Assembly (NCBI RefSeq): GCF_902459565.1
Contig: NZ_CABPSN010000005.1
Coordinates: 248,001 to 312,000 of the forward strand
Reading direction: 5' to 3'
Length of the DNA stretch: 64,000 bases
From: Pandoraea aquatica
GTDB lineage: Bacteria > Pseudomonadota > Gammaproteobacteria > Burkholderiales > Burkholderiaceae
Shown: positions 17,555 through 26,713 of the stretch, piece by piece
How positions within the stretch are numbered: position 1 is the first letter of the stretch
Layout of the letters: each line of letters opens with the position of its first letter
Program-made: the position numbers and the translations under genes
Notes under the pieces: model-generated
Database searches by the model: none
What the model was told of the DNA's origin: nothing
The model's input: only the letters and a program-made list of their open reading frames with translations

Positions 17555-18523
17555 ATGACGATTTCCCGACGCCGTTTCCTGCAATACGTCACGACTTCCA
17601 GCGCCGCCGGTACGCTGACCACGCTCGCGCTGCCGGGCATCTCATTTGCGCAATCGGGACGCCCTGTCCTCAAGGCAGGCGACCAGAAAGGCGGACTGCG
17701 CGCGCTGCTCGAAGCGGCCGACGAACTGAAGCAATTGCCGTACGACATTCAGTGGACGGAATTCCCCGCCGCCGCACCGCTGGCCGAAGCGCTCAACGCA
17801 GGCGCAGTCGATTGCGGACCGATTGGCGACGCCCCGGTGATCTTCGCGTTGTCCGCCGGTGCAGCCATCAAGATCATCGGTGCCAATCGTTCGGACGCTT
17901 TCGGCACCGCCGTGCTCGTGCGTCCGGACGCGACGCTGCGCACCGCAGCCGACCTCAAGGGCAAGAACATCGGCACGACGCGCGGCTCCATCGGGCACTT
18001 CGTCACGCTCAAGGCGATCACGGCGGCCGGGCTTGCGCCGGGCGACGTCAATTTCCGCTTCCTCCCGCCCGCCGATACGATCACAGCACTGGCAAGCGGC
18101 TCGGTCGACGCCTGGGCCACGTGGGAGCCCTATACGGCTGTGGCGGAAACCACGGGGCGTGCGCGGGTGCTCGTGAACGGTCGGGGACTCTGGTCGGGCC
18201 TGAGCTATCTCGCAGCGACAGACGCCGCCATCGCCACCAAACAAGAGGTGCTGCGAGACTTTCTGGCCCGAGCGGTGCGCGCGCAGGTCTGGTCTTACCA
18301 GCACGTGGACGCGTACTCGGCCGCGATGGCGCGCATCATCGGTATTCCCCCGGAAGCGGCCAAGCTCCAGTTCTCGCGTCGGGCCACGAAATGGCGCAAC
18401 ATCGACGACGCACTCGTCGCCGAGCAGCAACGCACCGCGGATTTCTACGCGCAGGTCGGATTACTGCGTCAGCCGCTCGACGTCCGGCCGACCTTCGACC
18501 GGCGCTTTGCGATCAAGGTCTGA
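17555..18523 (+). CDS. Aliphatic sulfonate-type ABC substrate-binding protein with Tat signal
   Basis: The 322-residue product begins MTISRRRFLQYVTTSSAAG, a clear twin-arginine motif, with export expected through Tat and cleavage after ISFAQ. The mature domain is SsuA-like: VLKAGDQKGGLRALLEAA, ALNAGAVDCGPIGDAPVIFALSAG, LKGKNIGTTRGSIGHF and ALASGSVDAWATWEPY. It would bind a sulfonate in the periplasm. It follows the cytochrome gene by 66 bp and is probably the last gene of the operon. It is clearly different in sequence from the first binding protein (13068-14120). The 196 bp downstream hold nothing I can identify. Confidence 0.87.
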   Translation: MTISRRRFLQYVTTSSAAGTLTTLALPGISFAQSGRPVLKAGDQKGGLRALLEAADELKQLPYDIQWTEFPAAAPLAEALNAGAVDCGPIGDAPVIFALSAGAAIKIIGANRSDAFGTAVLVRPDATLRTAADLKGKNIGTTRGSIGHFVTLKAITAAGLAPGDVNFRFLPPADTITALASGSVDAWATWEPYTAVAETTGRARVLVNGRGLWSGLSYLAATDAAIATKQEVLRDFLARAVRAQVWSYQHVDAYSAAMARIIGIPPEAAKLQFSRRATKWRNIDDALVAEQQRTADFYAQVGLLRQPLDVRPTFDRRFAIKV

Positions 18524-18719
18524 GGCGTGGCAAGACGGAACATCTGAGTGAATGACGCCGAGTCGGTCGCTACCCAACTGGCTCGGTGGATTTCATGCGA
18601 ACTGTCTATGGCGCGAGGCGAGTCGCGCGCCGACACTCTGACGATTCCCCGTCAGATTGCCCGTCCGCTGGCCCCTCATAGGGCATCGGTCATCGGGCCT
18701 AAGGTCCATAGGGTCCGCC

Positions 18720-19361
18720 ATGATCGTCAGCACCGCGCTCTCCGCCCATCTTCTGGTCGCCTTCACGGCGTACTTCGTCAACGCCGCGAGTCCCGGTCCG
18801 AGCAATCTCGCGATCATGTCCATCGCCGCGAACCATGGACGCCGTCCGGCGCTCACGTTCGCACTGGGCGTCATGTCCGGCTCATTGTTCTGGGCGGCGG
18901 TCGCCATGCTCGGGATCTCGGCCACGCTGCTGGCTTATGCGCAGTTCCTCGTCGCGCTCAAGCTCTTCGGCGGTGCTTACTTGCTGTGGTTGGCGTTCAA
19001 GTCGGGACGTGCGGCACTGAGGCCCTCAAAAGCGGCGACCTTCGTGCCGATGGACGCCAACGGCGTGTTGTCCCTCAAGCGCCTCTATGTGCGCGGCACG
19101 CTGTTCCATCTCACCAATCCGAAGGCCGTGCTGGGGTGGATGTCTGTGGTCGCGCTGTCGTCGGGACCGGACGGGACCATGCCGGTGGCTGTCGTGCCCG
19201 GCTGCGCAATGCTCGGGCTGATGATCTTCTGCGGCTACGCAATGCTGTTCTCGACGCAAACCGCTCGACGCGTGTACCTCAGAATCCGCCGTTGGCTCGA
19301 CGGCTGCCTGGCTGTCGTCTTCGGTGCGGCGGGCTGGCAGTTGCTGACGTCGCGGGTTTGA
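18720..19361 (+). CDS. LysE/RhtB-family exporter
   Basis: The ATG at 18720 gives 213 residues, the normal family size; the frame is open upstream but the earlier start would add a nonhydrophobic tail. The N-terminal hallmark VAFTAYFVNAASPGPSNLAIMSIAANHGRR is the LysE motif, and there are about six transmembrane segments. A basic loop (FKSGRAALRPSK) lies between helices 3 and 4, and the conserved LFHLTNPKAVLGWMSVVAL follows. The family exports amino acids such as lysine, threonine or homoserine lactone across the inner membrane; the substrate is not predictable. It stands alone on its strand. Confidence 0.88.
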   Translation: MIVSTALSAHLLVAFTAYFVNAASPGPSNLAIMSIAANHGRRPALTFALGVMSGSLFWAAVAMLGISATLLAYAQFLVALKLFGGAYLLWLAFKSGRAALRPSKAATFVPMDANGVLSLKRLYVRGTLFHLTNPKAVLGWMSVVALSSGPDGTMPVAVVPGCAMLGLMIFCGYAMLFSTQTARRVYLRIRRWLDGCLAVVFGAAGWQLLTSRV

Positions 19362-19464
19362 CTGACCGGGGCTTACCCGGCATCGCCCAAGGCGCGACAT
19401 CCGTCAGCTGTGATAGCGTGACGCTTTCCGTCTCACCGCCCCGCTTCGCCTGGCACCTGTCCCC

Positions 19465-19710
19465 ATGCTCGATTTCGACGCCGACGCACTCATGCGTCTC
19501 GTAACCACGCCCATGCCGTACGGCAAGCACAAGGGCACGATGATCGCCGACCTGCCGGGGAACTACCTCAGTTGGTTCGCCCGCGAAGGCTTTCCCCCCA
19601 ACGAGATCGGCCGTCTGCTCGCGCTGATGCACGAGATCGACCATAACGCGCTTGGCGAATTGCTGAGGCCGCTGCGCGCGCAGGCGCAGCAGGCCTCACA
19701 CCGGAAGTAA
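19465..19710 (+). CDS. DUF3820-family small protein
   Basis: The 81-residue product contains the DUF3820 core MPYGKHKGTMIADLPGNYLSWFAREGFPPNEIGRLL, a compact cytosolic domain with no established reaction. Pfam has labelled the family a putative quorum-sensing-regulated virulence factor, which is only a name here. No signal peptide or membrane segment is present. The tail (LRAQAQQASHRK) is basic. It is convergent with the amidase gene, ending 6 bp from the amidase stop. Confidence 0.85.
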   Translation: MLDFDADALMRLVTTPMPYGKHKGTMIADLPGNYLSWFAREGFPPNEIGRLLALMHEIDHNALGELLRPLRAQAQQASHRK

Positions 19711-19715
19711 GACGC

Positions 19716-21176
19716 TCAGCGCCCTGCGAGCATCGGCGGCAAACGACGACGCACCCACTGCGTCTGCTGCTCGTGCGCATGCGCCAGTTGCAGCACGGCG
19801 AGGTCGGCCTGCGCCGGGCCGATGATCTGCATGCCCATCGGCAACCCGCGCGCGTCGAACCCGACCGGCACGCTGATCGCCGGCAAGCCCGCGAGCGTCG
19901 GGCCAATCACGACTTCCATCCAGCGGTGATAGGTATCCATCGACTTGCCCGCGACCTCGGACGGCCAGTGCGTCTCGACGTCGAACGGGAACACCTGAGC
20001 CGACGGCAGCAGCAGGAAGTCGTAACGTTCGAAGAGCCGCGCCAGTGACCGGTACCACTCGCTGCGGTCGATGGACGCGCGAAACACGTCGGCCGCGCTC
20101 AGCGTTTTGCCGCCCTCCACTTCCCATCGCGCTTCCGGTTTGAGCTTCTCGCGACGCACCGGATCGGCGTACATCTCGCCGAGCGAGCCGTTCACCATCC
20201 AGTGACGCAGCGTGAGCCACGTCTGCCACAGCCGCTCAGGCGCAAAGTCGGGCGCGCACGCCTCGACCTCGCATCCCATCGCGCTGAAATCCTTCAGCGA
20301 CGCCTCGCACAGCGCCATCACACCCTCTTCCATCGGCAGATAGCCACCGTAGTCACCCAGCCAGCCGAGTTTCACGCCCTTGACATCACGCTGCAAGGCA
20401 CCGGCGAAGCGTGACGCGCCGTTCGCAATGGACAGCGGGCTGCGCTTGTCGTAGCCGGACTGCGTGTCGAGCAATTGCGCGACGTCGGCGACCGTGCGTC
20501 CCATCGGTCCTTCGGTGCTCATTTGCTGCACGAAGACTTCCGGTGCCGGACCATACGGCACGCGGCCTTGCGACGGCCGGAATCCGTAGACGTTACCGAA
20601 TGCCGCCGGGTTGCGCAGCGAGCCCATGAAGTCGCTTCCGTCGGCCACCGGCAACAGGCGCAACGCCAGTGCGCTGCCCGCGCCGCCGCTACTTCCACCG
20701 GCAATACGCGTGGGGGCATAAGCGTTGCCCGTGGTGCCGAAAACAGGGTTGTAGCTGTGCGAACCGAGTCCGAACTCGGAGACGTTCGTCTTGCCGATGA
20801 AGATGGCCCCCGCCGCGCGAATGCGCGACACACTGATGCTGTCCTGCGTGTCCGGCGCGTCGGAGGTCAACGGCGACCCCTTGCGCGTGGGCAATCCGGC
20901 ACACGACGCGATGTCCTTCACCGCATGCGGCATGCCATGCATCCAGCCGAGCGACTCACCGCTGGCCAGTTGACGGTCGCGTGCGTCGGCCTCAGTGAGC
21001 AGCGTCTGCGCGTCGCGCAGTGACACGATGGCATTGACCTCTGGGTTGTACTGCGCGATGTGCGCGAGATACGCCTGCATGACCTCGCGGCAGGACACGC
21101 GACGACTGTGAATGGCGTCGGACAGCGCCAGCGCGTCGAGCGCGACGATGTCGTTCAGGTTCGGCACTGCGGCCAT
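19716..21176 (-). CDS. Amidase (amidase-signature family)
   Basis: I chose the ATG at 21176 because GAGGAG lies 6 nt upstream; another in-frame ATG at 21197 lacks a ribosome site. The 486-residue product has the AS-family catalytic Lys (GMPHAVKDIASC), the cis-Ser/nucleophile region AGGSSGGAGSALALRLLPVADGSDFMGSLRNPA and the later substrate-pocket segment FLLLPSAQVFPFDVE. It hydrolyses an amide to carboxylate and ammonia in the cytosol. It most resembles the single-enzyme amidases of Burkholderiales rather than GatA, since no gatB/gatC is near. It is monocistronic. Confidence 0.88.
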   Translation of the reverse strand: MAAVPNLNDIVALDALALSDAIHSRRVSCREVMQAYLAHIAQYNPEVNAIVSLRDAQTLLTEADARDRQLASGESLGWMHGMPHAVKDIASCAGLPTRKGSPLTSDAPDTQDSISVSRIRAAGAIFIGKTNVSEFGLGSHSYNPVFGTTGNAYAPTRIAGGSSGGAGSALALRLLPVADGSDFMGSLRNPAAFGNVYGFRPSQGRVPYGPAPEVFVQQMSTEGPMGRTVADVAQLLDTQSGYDKRSPLSIANGASRFAGALQRDVKGVKLGWLGDYGGYLPMEEGVMALCEASLKDFSAMGCEVEACAPDFAPERLWQTWLTLRHWMVNGSLGEMYADPVRREKLKPEARWEVEGGKTLSAADVFRASIDRSEWYRSLARLFERYDFLLLPSAQVFPFDVETHWPSEVAGKSMDTYHRWMEVVIGPTLAGLPAISVPVGFDARGLPMGMQIIGPAQADLAVLQLAHAHEQQTQWVRRRLPPMLAGR

Positions 21177-21457
21177 ATATGTCTCCTCGCTATCCATGGA
21201 ATCGATGGTATCGACGTCGTCCGGTGCGACGTCCTTATCCGGCAGGTACGTGGTACGTCATTGTCGACCAATCCGGCCTCGACGCCGAAGCGAAAAATTA
21301 TTTCACATATTCGCTATCGGGATTCGCTCATCCGCAGCGATCACGGACCGCGAGGAAAACACTCGAATTCACGCGCTTTTCCTCTCGCTCGCGGGCAATG
21401 CTCCTAGCCTCTTTTGACGCTCTTCTGGCTCCCCCTCCCCCCGATAAGGAATGGCAA

Positions 21458-23032
21458 ATGAAGCATCGACTGATGGCGGTTGCGATGGTGTCGGCACTGA
21501 TCTGCGCCCCGGCGCTCAGCGCGCCCGCGGCAGGCCCGGGACCGATCAAGGCGTTCAAGGGCGACGCGCTTGCGTGTCTGAACGCGTCAGCCGATGGCGA
21601 CAACATCTCGCTGGAGGCATGCGACGGATCGAAAGGCCAGTTATGGCGAATCGACCCCGTGGACACAGGAAACTACTTCATCCACAACTCGGACGACGAC
21701 TCGCGGTGCCTGACCGCCGTGCCCTGGTCTGGCGGGCTGGTGCTCAAACAGTGCGACGGGGATTTGAGCCTTGCCGACACGTGGATCATCGGCGAGGGGC
21801 GCAAAGGGGGAATGTTGCTCAGGAACGGGGCCTTCAGCGATCCCGAAAAGCAGCAGAGTCTGAATTACGACGCGAAACGTCAGCAGCTCGGCCTCTCACC
21901 GTCATCGGACGCGACGGACACGCAGTGGTATCGGCTTCAGAGAACGCGCCCGCCACGTACGGACCTGATCGGCACCAAGAAGCTGCTTTTCGTTCCGGTC
22001 AGCTTCACCGATTACCCCTACAACTACCCAAGTGAGATTCTGGACATCTTGTTCGGAACTGAGCCGGGCATGCGTCCCTTCAGTTTTTGGGGTTACATCG
22101 ACGAGGTGTCGAGAGGGAAATTGAATCTTGTCGATGCCCGACCGGACGCTCGCAAACATCCGGTGCCGGAGATCGTCGACCTCGGCGCAGTCCCAGAAAA
22201 TTGCGATCCGGAAGCCATAATAAAAGCAACGCAGGACGCTCTACATGCCAAAAAGATCGATCTGAGCCAATACGATTACTTCCTTATCGACACGCCAATG
22301 AATGTTGGCGCCTGTTACGGCAAGGACTTCGCCGAGCCCTCAAATCGATGGATGGTGTCGATGGGTCTGGGAGGGGTGCGCTGGATCGCCCCATTGTTTG
22401 GACGCATAGCAGGGTTCTCTGACGCGACGACCATTGGGAACTGCAAACAGAATCACGGTCAATGGCACCTCAATGCAAACTGCACGACAACGACCATGGA
22501 GGACATCACCGATCCGATGTCTTTGTTACACAACGGAACGTATCCCGTGAACTACCAGCGTTACGCCGGTTGGCTTACCGAAGACGACGATCCACTCGTG
22601 TTGGACGCCGACCCGAGCACCACGTTCACACTGGCGGCGATTTGGACCAAACGCCCCGCCGGTTCACATGGAAGCCCGGCGGGAGCCGCCGCGCCGGTCG
22701 GCCTCCGAATTCCTCGCAAAGACGGCTCCGAATTGCAGCTGGAATATCGTCGCCCCGATAAGCGCTTCGACGATTGGGACGATAACTCCCCATTGGCAAC
22801 CGGTGTCACCATCCGGGTATCGAACCCACTGGAGAACATCATCGCGAGTTCGATTGTCGACCCAACCAATACCCCGTCAGGCCCACGACCGGTGCAAACG
22901 TCGCTGCAAGTCGGTCAGTCGCTGTACGACGATCTTTCGCAACGGATCATCACCGTGCTGGGCGTCGACGGCAACGTCGCGAAAATTCAGATCAAACCGA
23001 TGACCGGACCGGCAACAACGGAAGACCAGTAA
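21458..23032 (+). CDS. Secreted ricin-type lectin protein with degenerate M11 (gametolysin)-like region
   Basis: The ATG at 21458 follows AAGGAA; the frame is open much further upstream but without a start near a ribosome site. The 524-residue product has a signal peptide (MKHRLMAVAMVSALICAPALSA). It then has a ricin-B-like beta-trefoil at about 28-165 (ACLNASADGDNISLEACDGS, GQLWRI, DDSRCLTAVPW). A region resembling gametolysin-type M11 peptidases follows at about 175-450 (KLLFVPVSFTDYPYNYP, FSFWGYIDEVSRGKL, MEDITDPMS, NYQRYAGWL, GLRIPRKDGSELQLEYR). Where M11 enzymes carry HExxHxxGxxH, this protein reads LFGRIAGFSDATTIGNC, so no zinc site is visible. It may be a carbohydrate-binding secreted protein rather than a protease. 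The 260 bp upstream hold an AT-rich patch near 21290-21320, probably its promoter. Confidence 0.75.
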   Translation: MKHRLMAVAMVSALICAPALSAPAAGPGPIKAFKGDALACLNASADGDNISLEACDGSKGQLWRIDPVDTGNYFIHNSDDDSRCLTAVPWSGGLVLKQCDGDLSLADTWIIGEGRKGGMLLRNGAFSDPEKQQSLNYDAKRQQLGLSPSSDATDTQWYRLQRTRPPRTDLIGTKKLLFVPVSFTDYPYNYPSEILDILFGTEPGMRPFSFWGYIDEVSRGKLNLVDARPDARKHPVPEIVDLGAVPENCDPEAIIKATQDALHAKKIDLSQYDYFLIDTPMNVGACYGKDFAEPSNRWMVSMGLGGVRWIAPLFGRIAGFSDATTIGNCKQNHGQWHLNANCTTTTMEDITDPMSLLHNGTYPVNYQRYAGWLTEDDDPLVLDADPSTTFTLAAIWTKRPAGSHGSPAGAAAPVGLRIPRKDGSELQLEYRRPDKRFDDWDDNSPLATGVTIRVSNPLENIIASSIVDPTNTPSGPRPVQTSLQVGQSLYDDLSQRIITVLGVDGNVAKIQIKPMTGPATTEDQ

Positions 23033-23038
23033 GGCGAG

Positions 23039-23069
23039 CAAAAAAAACGGCCCGACGAAAGTCGGGCCG
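23039..23069 (-). terminator. Rho-independent terminator of the orphan binding-protein gene
   Basis: CGGCCCGAC and GTCGGGCCG (23048-23056 and 23061-23069) form a perfect 9-bp stem with a GAAA loop on the plus strand. On the minus strand it is followed by eight or nine T residues. It lies between two convergent genes and suits the leftward gene. Confidence 0.88.
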
Positions 23070-23099
23070 CGTCGGCTTTCATACCGGAGGTCGCAGTGC

Positions 23100-23894
23100 T
23101 CAGTGCGCCAGCGGATCCAGACCGGTCGAAGCGACATCCTTCGCCACGGACGGCGCAGCCATATACGTCAGCAACTTCTTGCCTTCTTCCGGATGCGGTG
23201 CGCTCACGGGCACGCCACCGGCGAAGCGCGTGACCGATTGCAGCGACTCGGGAATCTTGCCCGCGTAGGCAATGCCCTTGACGGGCAGCAGTTCGCTGAC
23301 CTGTTGCAGACCCAGTGCGTAATCACCCGCCGCAACCTTCTCGGCCACAGGCGTCTTCTGCACCATCACCGCTTTGCCTTGCATCTGCTCGGCAATGCCC
23401 AGTTTCTTGAACAGTTCGCGCTCGACATACACGCCGCTCGCGCTGTCCGAGTACGCGACCGACTTGGCCGCCAGCAACGCTGCCTTCAGCTTCTCCGGCG
23501 TGCTCACGTCAGGCACGACCTCGCCCGCCTTCACCACGACGCCGATGCGCGAGTCGGCCAGATCGACGCGCGAGTCCGCACGGACCTTACCTGCCTTGAT
23601 GAGGTCGTCGAGCGCGTAACCGACCATGATCACGACGTCGGCCGATTCGCCACGCGCCAACCGGTTCGGGATCGCCTCGGGCGCCTTACCCATCGACGGC
23701 CCCCACGCCGTGTCGACGTGATCGCCGCTCGCGGCTTCAAACTTCGGCAGCAGCAGCTTGTACGCCGCCGTGAAACCGCCTGAGTTCATCACGTTCAGAT
23801 TTTCTGCGCTCGCCGGTGCGGCGCCGAGCGTCGCCGTCAGAACGATGCCTGCGCCCAGTGCGCTCAGCAAACGTCGCGTCGAAATGGCTTTCAT
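23100..23894 (-). CDS. Periplasmic substrate-binding protein, ModA-like (orphan)
   Basis: The 264-residue product has a signal peptide ending APASAENLNVMNSGG. It has the two-lobe ModA-type fold: GGFTAAYKLLLPKFEAASGDHV, then RLARGESADVVIMVGYALDDLIKAGKV, SRIGVVVKAGEVVPDV, and VAYSDSASGVYVERELFKKLGI. The AAYKLLLPKFE and SASGVY pattern matches molybdate-family binding proteins used for various anions. No permease or ATPase gene is adjacent. It follows an MHS-family transporter gene by 101 bp on the same strand and may share its transcript. The ligand is unknown; molybdate is not supported by the context. Confidence 0.8.
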   Translation of the reverse strand: MKAISTRRLLSALGAGIVLTATLGAAPASAENLNVMNSGGFTAAYKLLLPKFEAASGDHVDTAWGPSMGKAPEAIPNRLARGESADVVIMVGYALDDLIKAGKVRADSRVDLADSRIGVVVKAGEVVPDVSTPEKLKAALLAAKSVAYSDSASGVYVERELFKKLGIAEQMQGKAVMVQKTPVAEKVAAGDYALGLQQVSELLPVKGIAYAGKIPESLQSVTRFAGGVPVSAPHPEEGKKLLTYMAAPSVAKDVASTGLDPLAH

Positions 23895-23995
23895 GGTGTG
23901 ACCTGTCTCTCGTTATTGTGCGTTGGGATGATGCGGACGCCGTTGTTTCGCGGCGTCCGGTATCCGGTGATGTTTTGTGTTGTCAGTCAGCTAAA

Positions 23996-25309
23996 TCAGC
24001 CGGCCGCAAGTCCGGCCGGGTTCTGACCGCCGCGGCGGCCACGATAGAGCGCCAGCGTCGCGCAGATGGCGCACAGTGCGGCGAAGCTCATCCAGTAACC
24101 CGGTGCAGCCTTGTCGCCCGTCGCGTGAATCAGATACGTCGACAGAGCGGGCGTGAAGCCGCCGAAGAGCGCCGTTGCGAGGCTATACGCGAGCGAGAAA
24201 CCCGCGACGCGCACATCCGGCGGCATGACTTCGGTGAGCGCCGGGATCATCGCGCCGTTGTACATGCCGTACAGGAACGAGAGCCACAGCAGCGCGACCA
24301 GCATGCGCGTGAAGCTCGGGGCCTGCACGAGGAACGACAGCACCGGGTACGCCGTCAGCAGCGTGAGACCGGCAAACAGCAGCAACACCGGACGACGCCC
24401 GATACGGTCCGACAACGTACCGCCGATCGGCAACCAGATGAAGTTCGACACACCCACGCATAGCGTGACGAGCAGCGCGTCCGCGCTCGACAGGTGCAGC
24501 ACGCTCTTGCCGAACGTCGGCGCGTAGACGGTGATGAGGTAGAACGCCGTCGTGGTCAGCGCCACGAGCATGGTGCCGCCGATCACGACGCCGAGGTTCG
24601 CCGCCATCGAGCGGAAAACTTCGCTGACCGACGGGTGACGCTTGCGTGCCTTGAACTCGTCGCTTTCCTGAAGCGAGCGGCGCAACGCGAAGATCACCGG
24701 CACGATCATGCAGCCCACGAGGAACGGCAGACGCCAGCCCCACGACGCGATCTGCTGCGCAGTGAGCGTGAGCGACAACGTAAAGCCGAGCGCCGCCGAG
24801 ACGACGATGGCGACCTGCTGGCTGGCCGACTGCCAGCTCGTGTAGAAACCCTTGCGGCCCGGCGTGGCGATTTCCGCGAGATACACGGACACGCCGCCGA
24901 GTTCGGCACCGGCCGAGAAGCCTTGCAGCAAACGGCCGATCAGCACCAGCACGGGAGCGGCGAGACCGATGGTTTCGTAGCCGGGCACGAAGGCGATGAG
25001 GATCGTGCCGCTCGCCATGATGGCCAGCGTCGTGACCAGCCCTTTGCGACGGCCGACGTTATCGATATAAGCCCCCAGCACGATGGCGCCGAGCGGACGC
25101 ATCAGGAAGCCTGCGCCGAAGACGGCGAAGGTCAGCATGAGCGATGCAAACTCACTGTCCGTCGGGAAGAAGACGCGCGAAATCTGGGTGGCGTAGAAAC
25201 CGAACAGGAAGAAATCGAATTGTTCGAGGAAGTTACCGGCGGTGACGCGAATGACCGCGCCGACTTTCGAGGGTTGACGCGAAACCGCGTCTTGGGGGCG
25301 CTGTGACAT
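23996..25309 (-). CDS. MFS transporter, metabolite:H+ symporter family (tricarballylate/citrate-like)
   Basis: I chose the ATG at 25309, preceded by GGAGAC at 6 nt; the frame is open to 25366. The 437-residue product has 12 predicted helices and the MHS hallmarks [16 protein letters not shown], then [21 protein letters not shown], and [26 protein letters not shown]. It most resembles TcuC/CitA-type tricarballylate or citrate symporters. A LysR regulator is divergent with a T-N11-A dyad between them, the usual arrangement for carboxylate uptake systems. Confidence 0.86.
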   Translation of the reverse strand: MSQRPQDAVSRQPSKVGAVIRVTAGNFLEQFDFFLFGFYATQISRVFFPTDSEFASLMLTFAVFGAGFLMRPLGAIVLGAYIDNVGRRKGLVTTLAIMASGTILIAFVPGYETIGLAAPVLVLIGRLLQGFSAGAELGGVSVYLAEIATPGRKGFYTSWQSASQQVAIVVSAALGFTLSLTLTAQQIASWGWRLPFLVGCMIVPVIFALRRSLQESDEFKARKRHPSVSEVFRSMAANLGVVIGGTMLVALTTTAFYLITVYAPTFGKSVLHLSSADALLVTLCVGVSNFIWLPIGGTLSDRIGRRPVLLLFAGLTLLTAYPVLSFLVQAPSFTRMLVALLWLSFLYGMYNGAMIPALTEVMPPDVRVAGFSLAYSLATALFGGFTPALSTYLIHATGDKAAPGYWMSFAALCAICATLALYRGRRGGQNPAGLAAG

Positions 25310-25466
25310 GCGCTGTCTCCGTGTTGCCTGCGGCCCGGGGGGTCGGGCCGAGATTAATCGTCGCACTGCGTCTCTGCCAGGACGTGTCGGGCCGTCACGG
25401 ACGCTTGATGAAGCCGCTAATGTTGCGCCGGAAGTTCCGCGCTTGTGAATTGCAAGTTTTGGAAGG

Positions 25467-25489
25467 ATTGATGCACATACGCTATCAAT
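25467..25489. promoter_or_regulatory. LysR-type operator candidate between the MHS transporter and lysR genes
   Basis: ATTGAT and ATCAAT are perfect inverted arms separated by exactly 11 nt, which contains the classic T-N11-A box. It lies in the 313-bp divergent region (25310-25622), 134 bp before the lysR start and 158 bp from the transporter start. The rest of that region shows no gene. Binding by the adjacent LysR protein is inferred. Confidence 0.6.
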
Positions 25490-25622
25490 GGCAGGATGCT
25501 AATGCACCTACCGAGCGGTAACACGTTACACTCTGCGCCGCGCCGGTATTTGCCCGCGTCCCCTTGCCATTAAGGGTTTCCGGGTCCGCCGTGTGCTTGT
25601 ACGGCATTCATTCCCCCATGTC

Positions 25623-26594
25623 ATGGCGATCAACTTCGATCTGAACGATCTGCAGGCCTTTCGCGCCGTCGCGCAACTCGCGAGCTTCCGCCGCGCGGCC
25701 GAGTCGATCCATCTCTCCCAGCCCGCGCTCTCGCGTCGCATCGACAAGCTCGAAGACGCGTTGGGCGTCAAACTCTTCGAGCGCAGTACGCGTCGTGTGG
25801 CGCTGACCAACGTCGGGCGGGCCTTCGCCCGAGATGCCGAGCGGATTCTCGACGATCTCGACAACGCGCTGCTTGGGATTCGCGACGTAGCATCTTCCAG
25901 CCTAGGTCATGTGACGATTGCCTGTGTGCCGTCGGCCGCCTATTACTTCATGCCGCAAGTGATCTCGCGCTATCACCGGGCCTTCCCGCGCATTCGGGTC
26001 TCGGTGCTCGACGCGAGCGCCAACGAAGTGTTGGCAGCCGTGGTGAACGGCGACGCCGATTTCGGGCTGAATTTCATCGGCAGTCAGGAGCCGAACATCG
26101 AGTTCAAGCTGCTGTTGCAGGAGCGGTACGTGGCGGCATGCCGTCGCGATCATCCGCTGGCGGGCAAGAAGCGCGTGACGTGGCGCGAGCTTTACGAGTA
26201 CGACTACATCACCGTCGGCAAGGCCTCGGGCAACCGGCTGTTGCTCGATCAGGCGCTGACCGGGTTGCCGCAACGTCCGCCGAGTATTTGCGAGACGCAG
26301 CACGTCACGACGATGATCGGGCTGGTGGAAGCGGGTCTGGGCGTCGCGGCCGTGCCGACGATGGCGATGCCGGGCAGCGGTCATCCGTTGCTCACGAGTG
26401 TGCCGCTGGTCGATCCGGTGGTGACGCGTCGCATGGGAATGATTCGCAGCAAGGCGCGTCCGCTCTCGCCGGCGGCGGCGCAGTTGTACCGCTTCGTGGC
26501 GGAGATGAAGGTGGGGGCGCGACGGCGCGCGGCGGACGTGGAGACGCCGGACATCGACGGTGGAGAGAATGTCGATAGCGTCGATGCGTCGTGA
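25623..26594 (+). CDS. LysR-family transcriptional regulator
   Basis: The ATG at 25623 gives the standard N-terminus MAINFDLNDLQAFRAVAQLASFRRAAESIHLSQPALSRRIDKLEDALGVKLFERSTRRVALT, the winged HTH of LysR proteins; an earlier in-frame start exists at 25593. The inducer-binding domain spans about residues 90-300 (GHVTIACVPSAAYYFMPQVI, AVVNGDADFGLNF). The last 25 residues are a nonconserved acidic tail. It is divergent from the MHS transporter and probably activates that gene and represses itself. Confidence 0.9.
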   Translation: MAINFDLNDLQAFRAVAQLASFRRAAESIHLSQPALSRRIDKLEDALGVKLFERSTRRVALTNVGRAFARDAERILDDLDNALLGIRDVASSSLGHVTIACVPSAAYYFMPQVISRYHRAFPRIRVSVLDASANEVLAAVVNGDADFGLNFIGSQEPNIEFKLLLQERYVAACRRDHPLAGKKRVTWRELYEYDYITVGKASGNRLLLDQALTGLPQRPPSICETQHVTTMIGLVEAGLGVAAVPTMAMPGSGHPLLTSVPLVDPVVTRRMGMIRSKARPLSPAAAQLYRFVAEMKVGARRRAADVETPDIDGGENVDSVDAS

Positions 26595-26713
26595 TTGCAC
26601 GCACCGAAACACTTTGTTACCCGTCTTACGAGAAGTGAAACATTAGGGCGACGGCGGCGCAGCGGGGTCTCTTTATACTTGCGTCGCGTTCATCCGAATT
26701 CTAATCAAGACTC

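Noticed and set aside
21458-23032. Active M11 metalloprotease
   Set aside because: No HExxH motif occurs anywhere in the protein.
23100-23894. Molybdate transporter component ModA
   Set aside because: No modB/modC nearby and no molybdenum enzyme context; only the fold family is supported.
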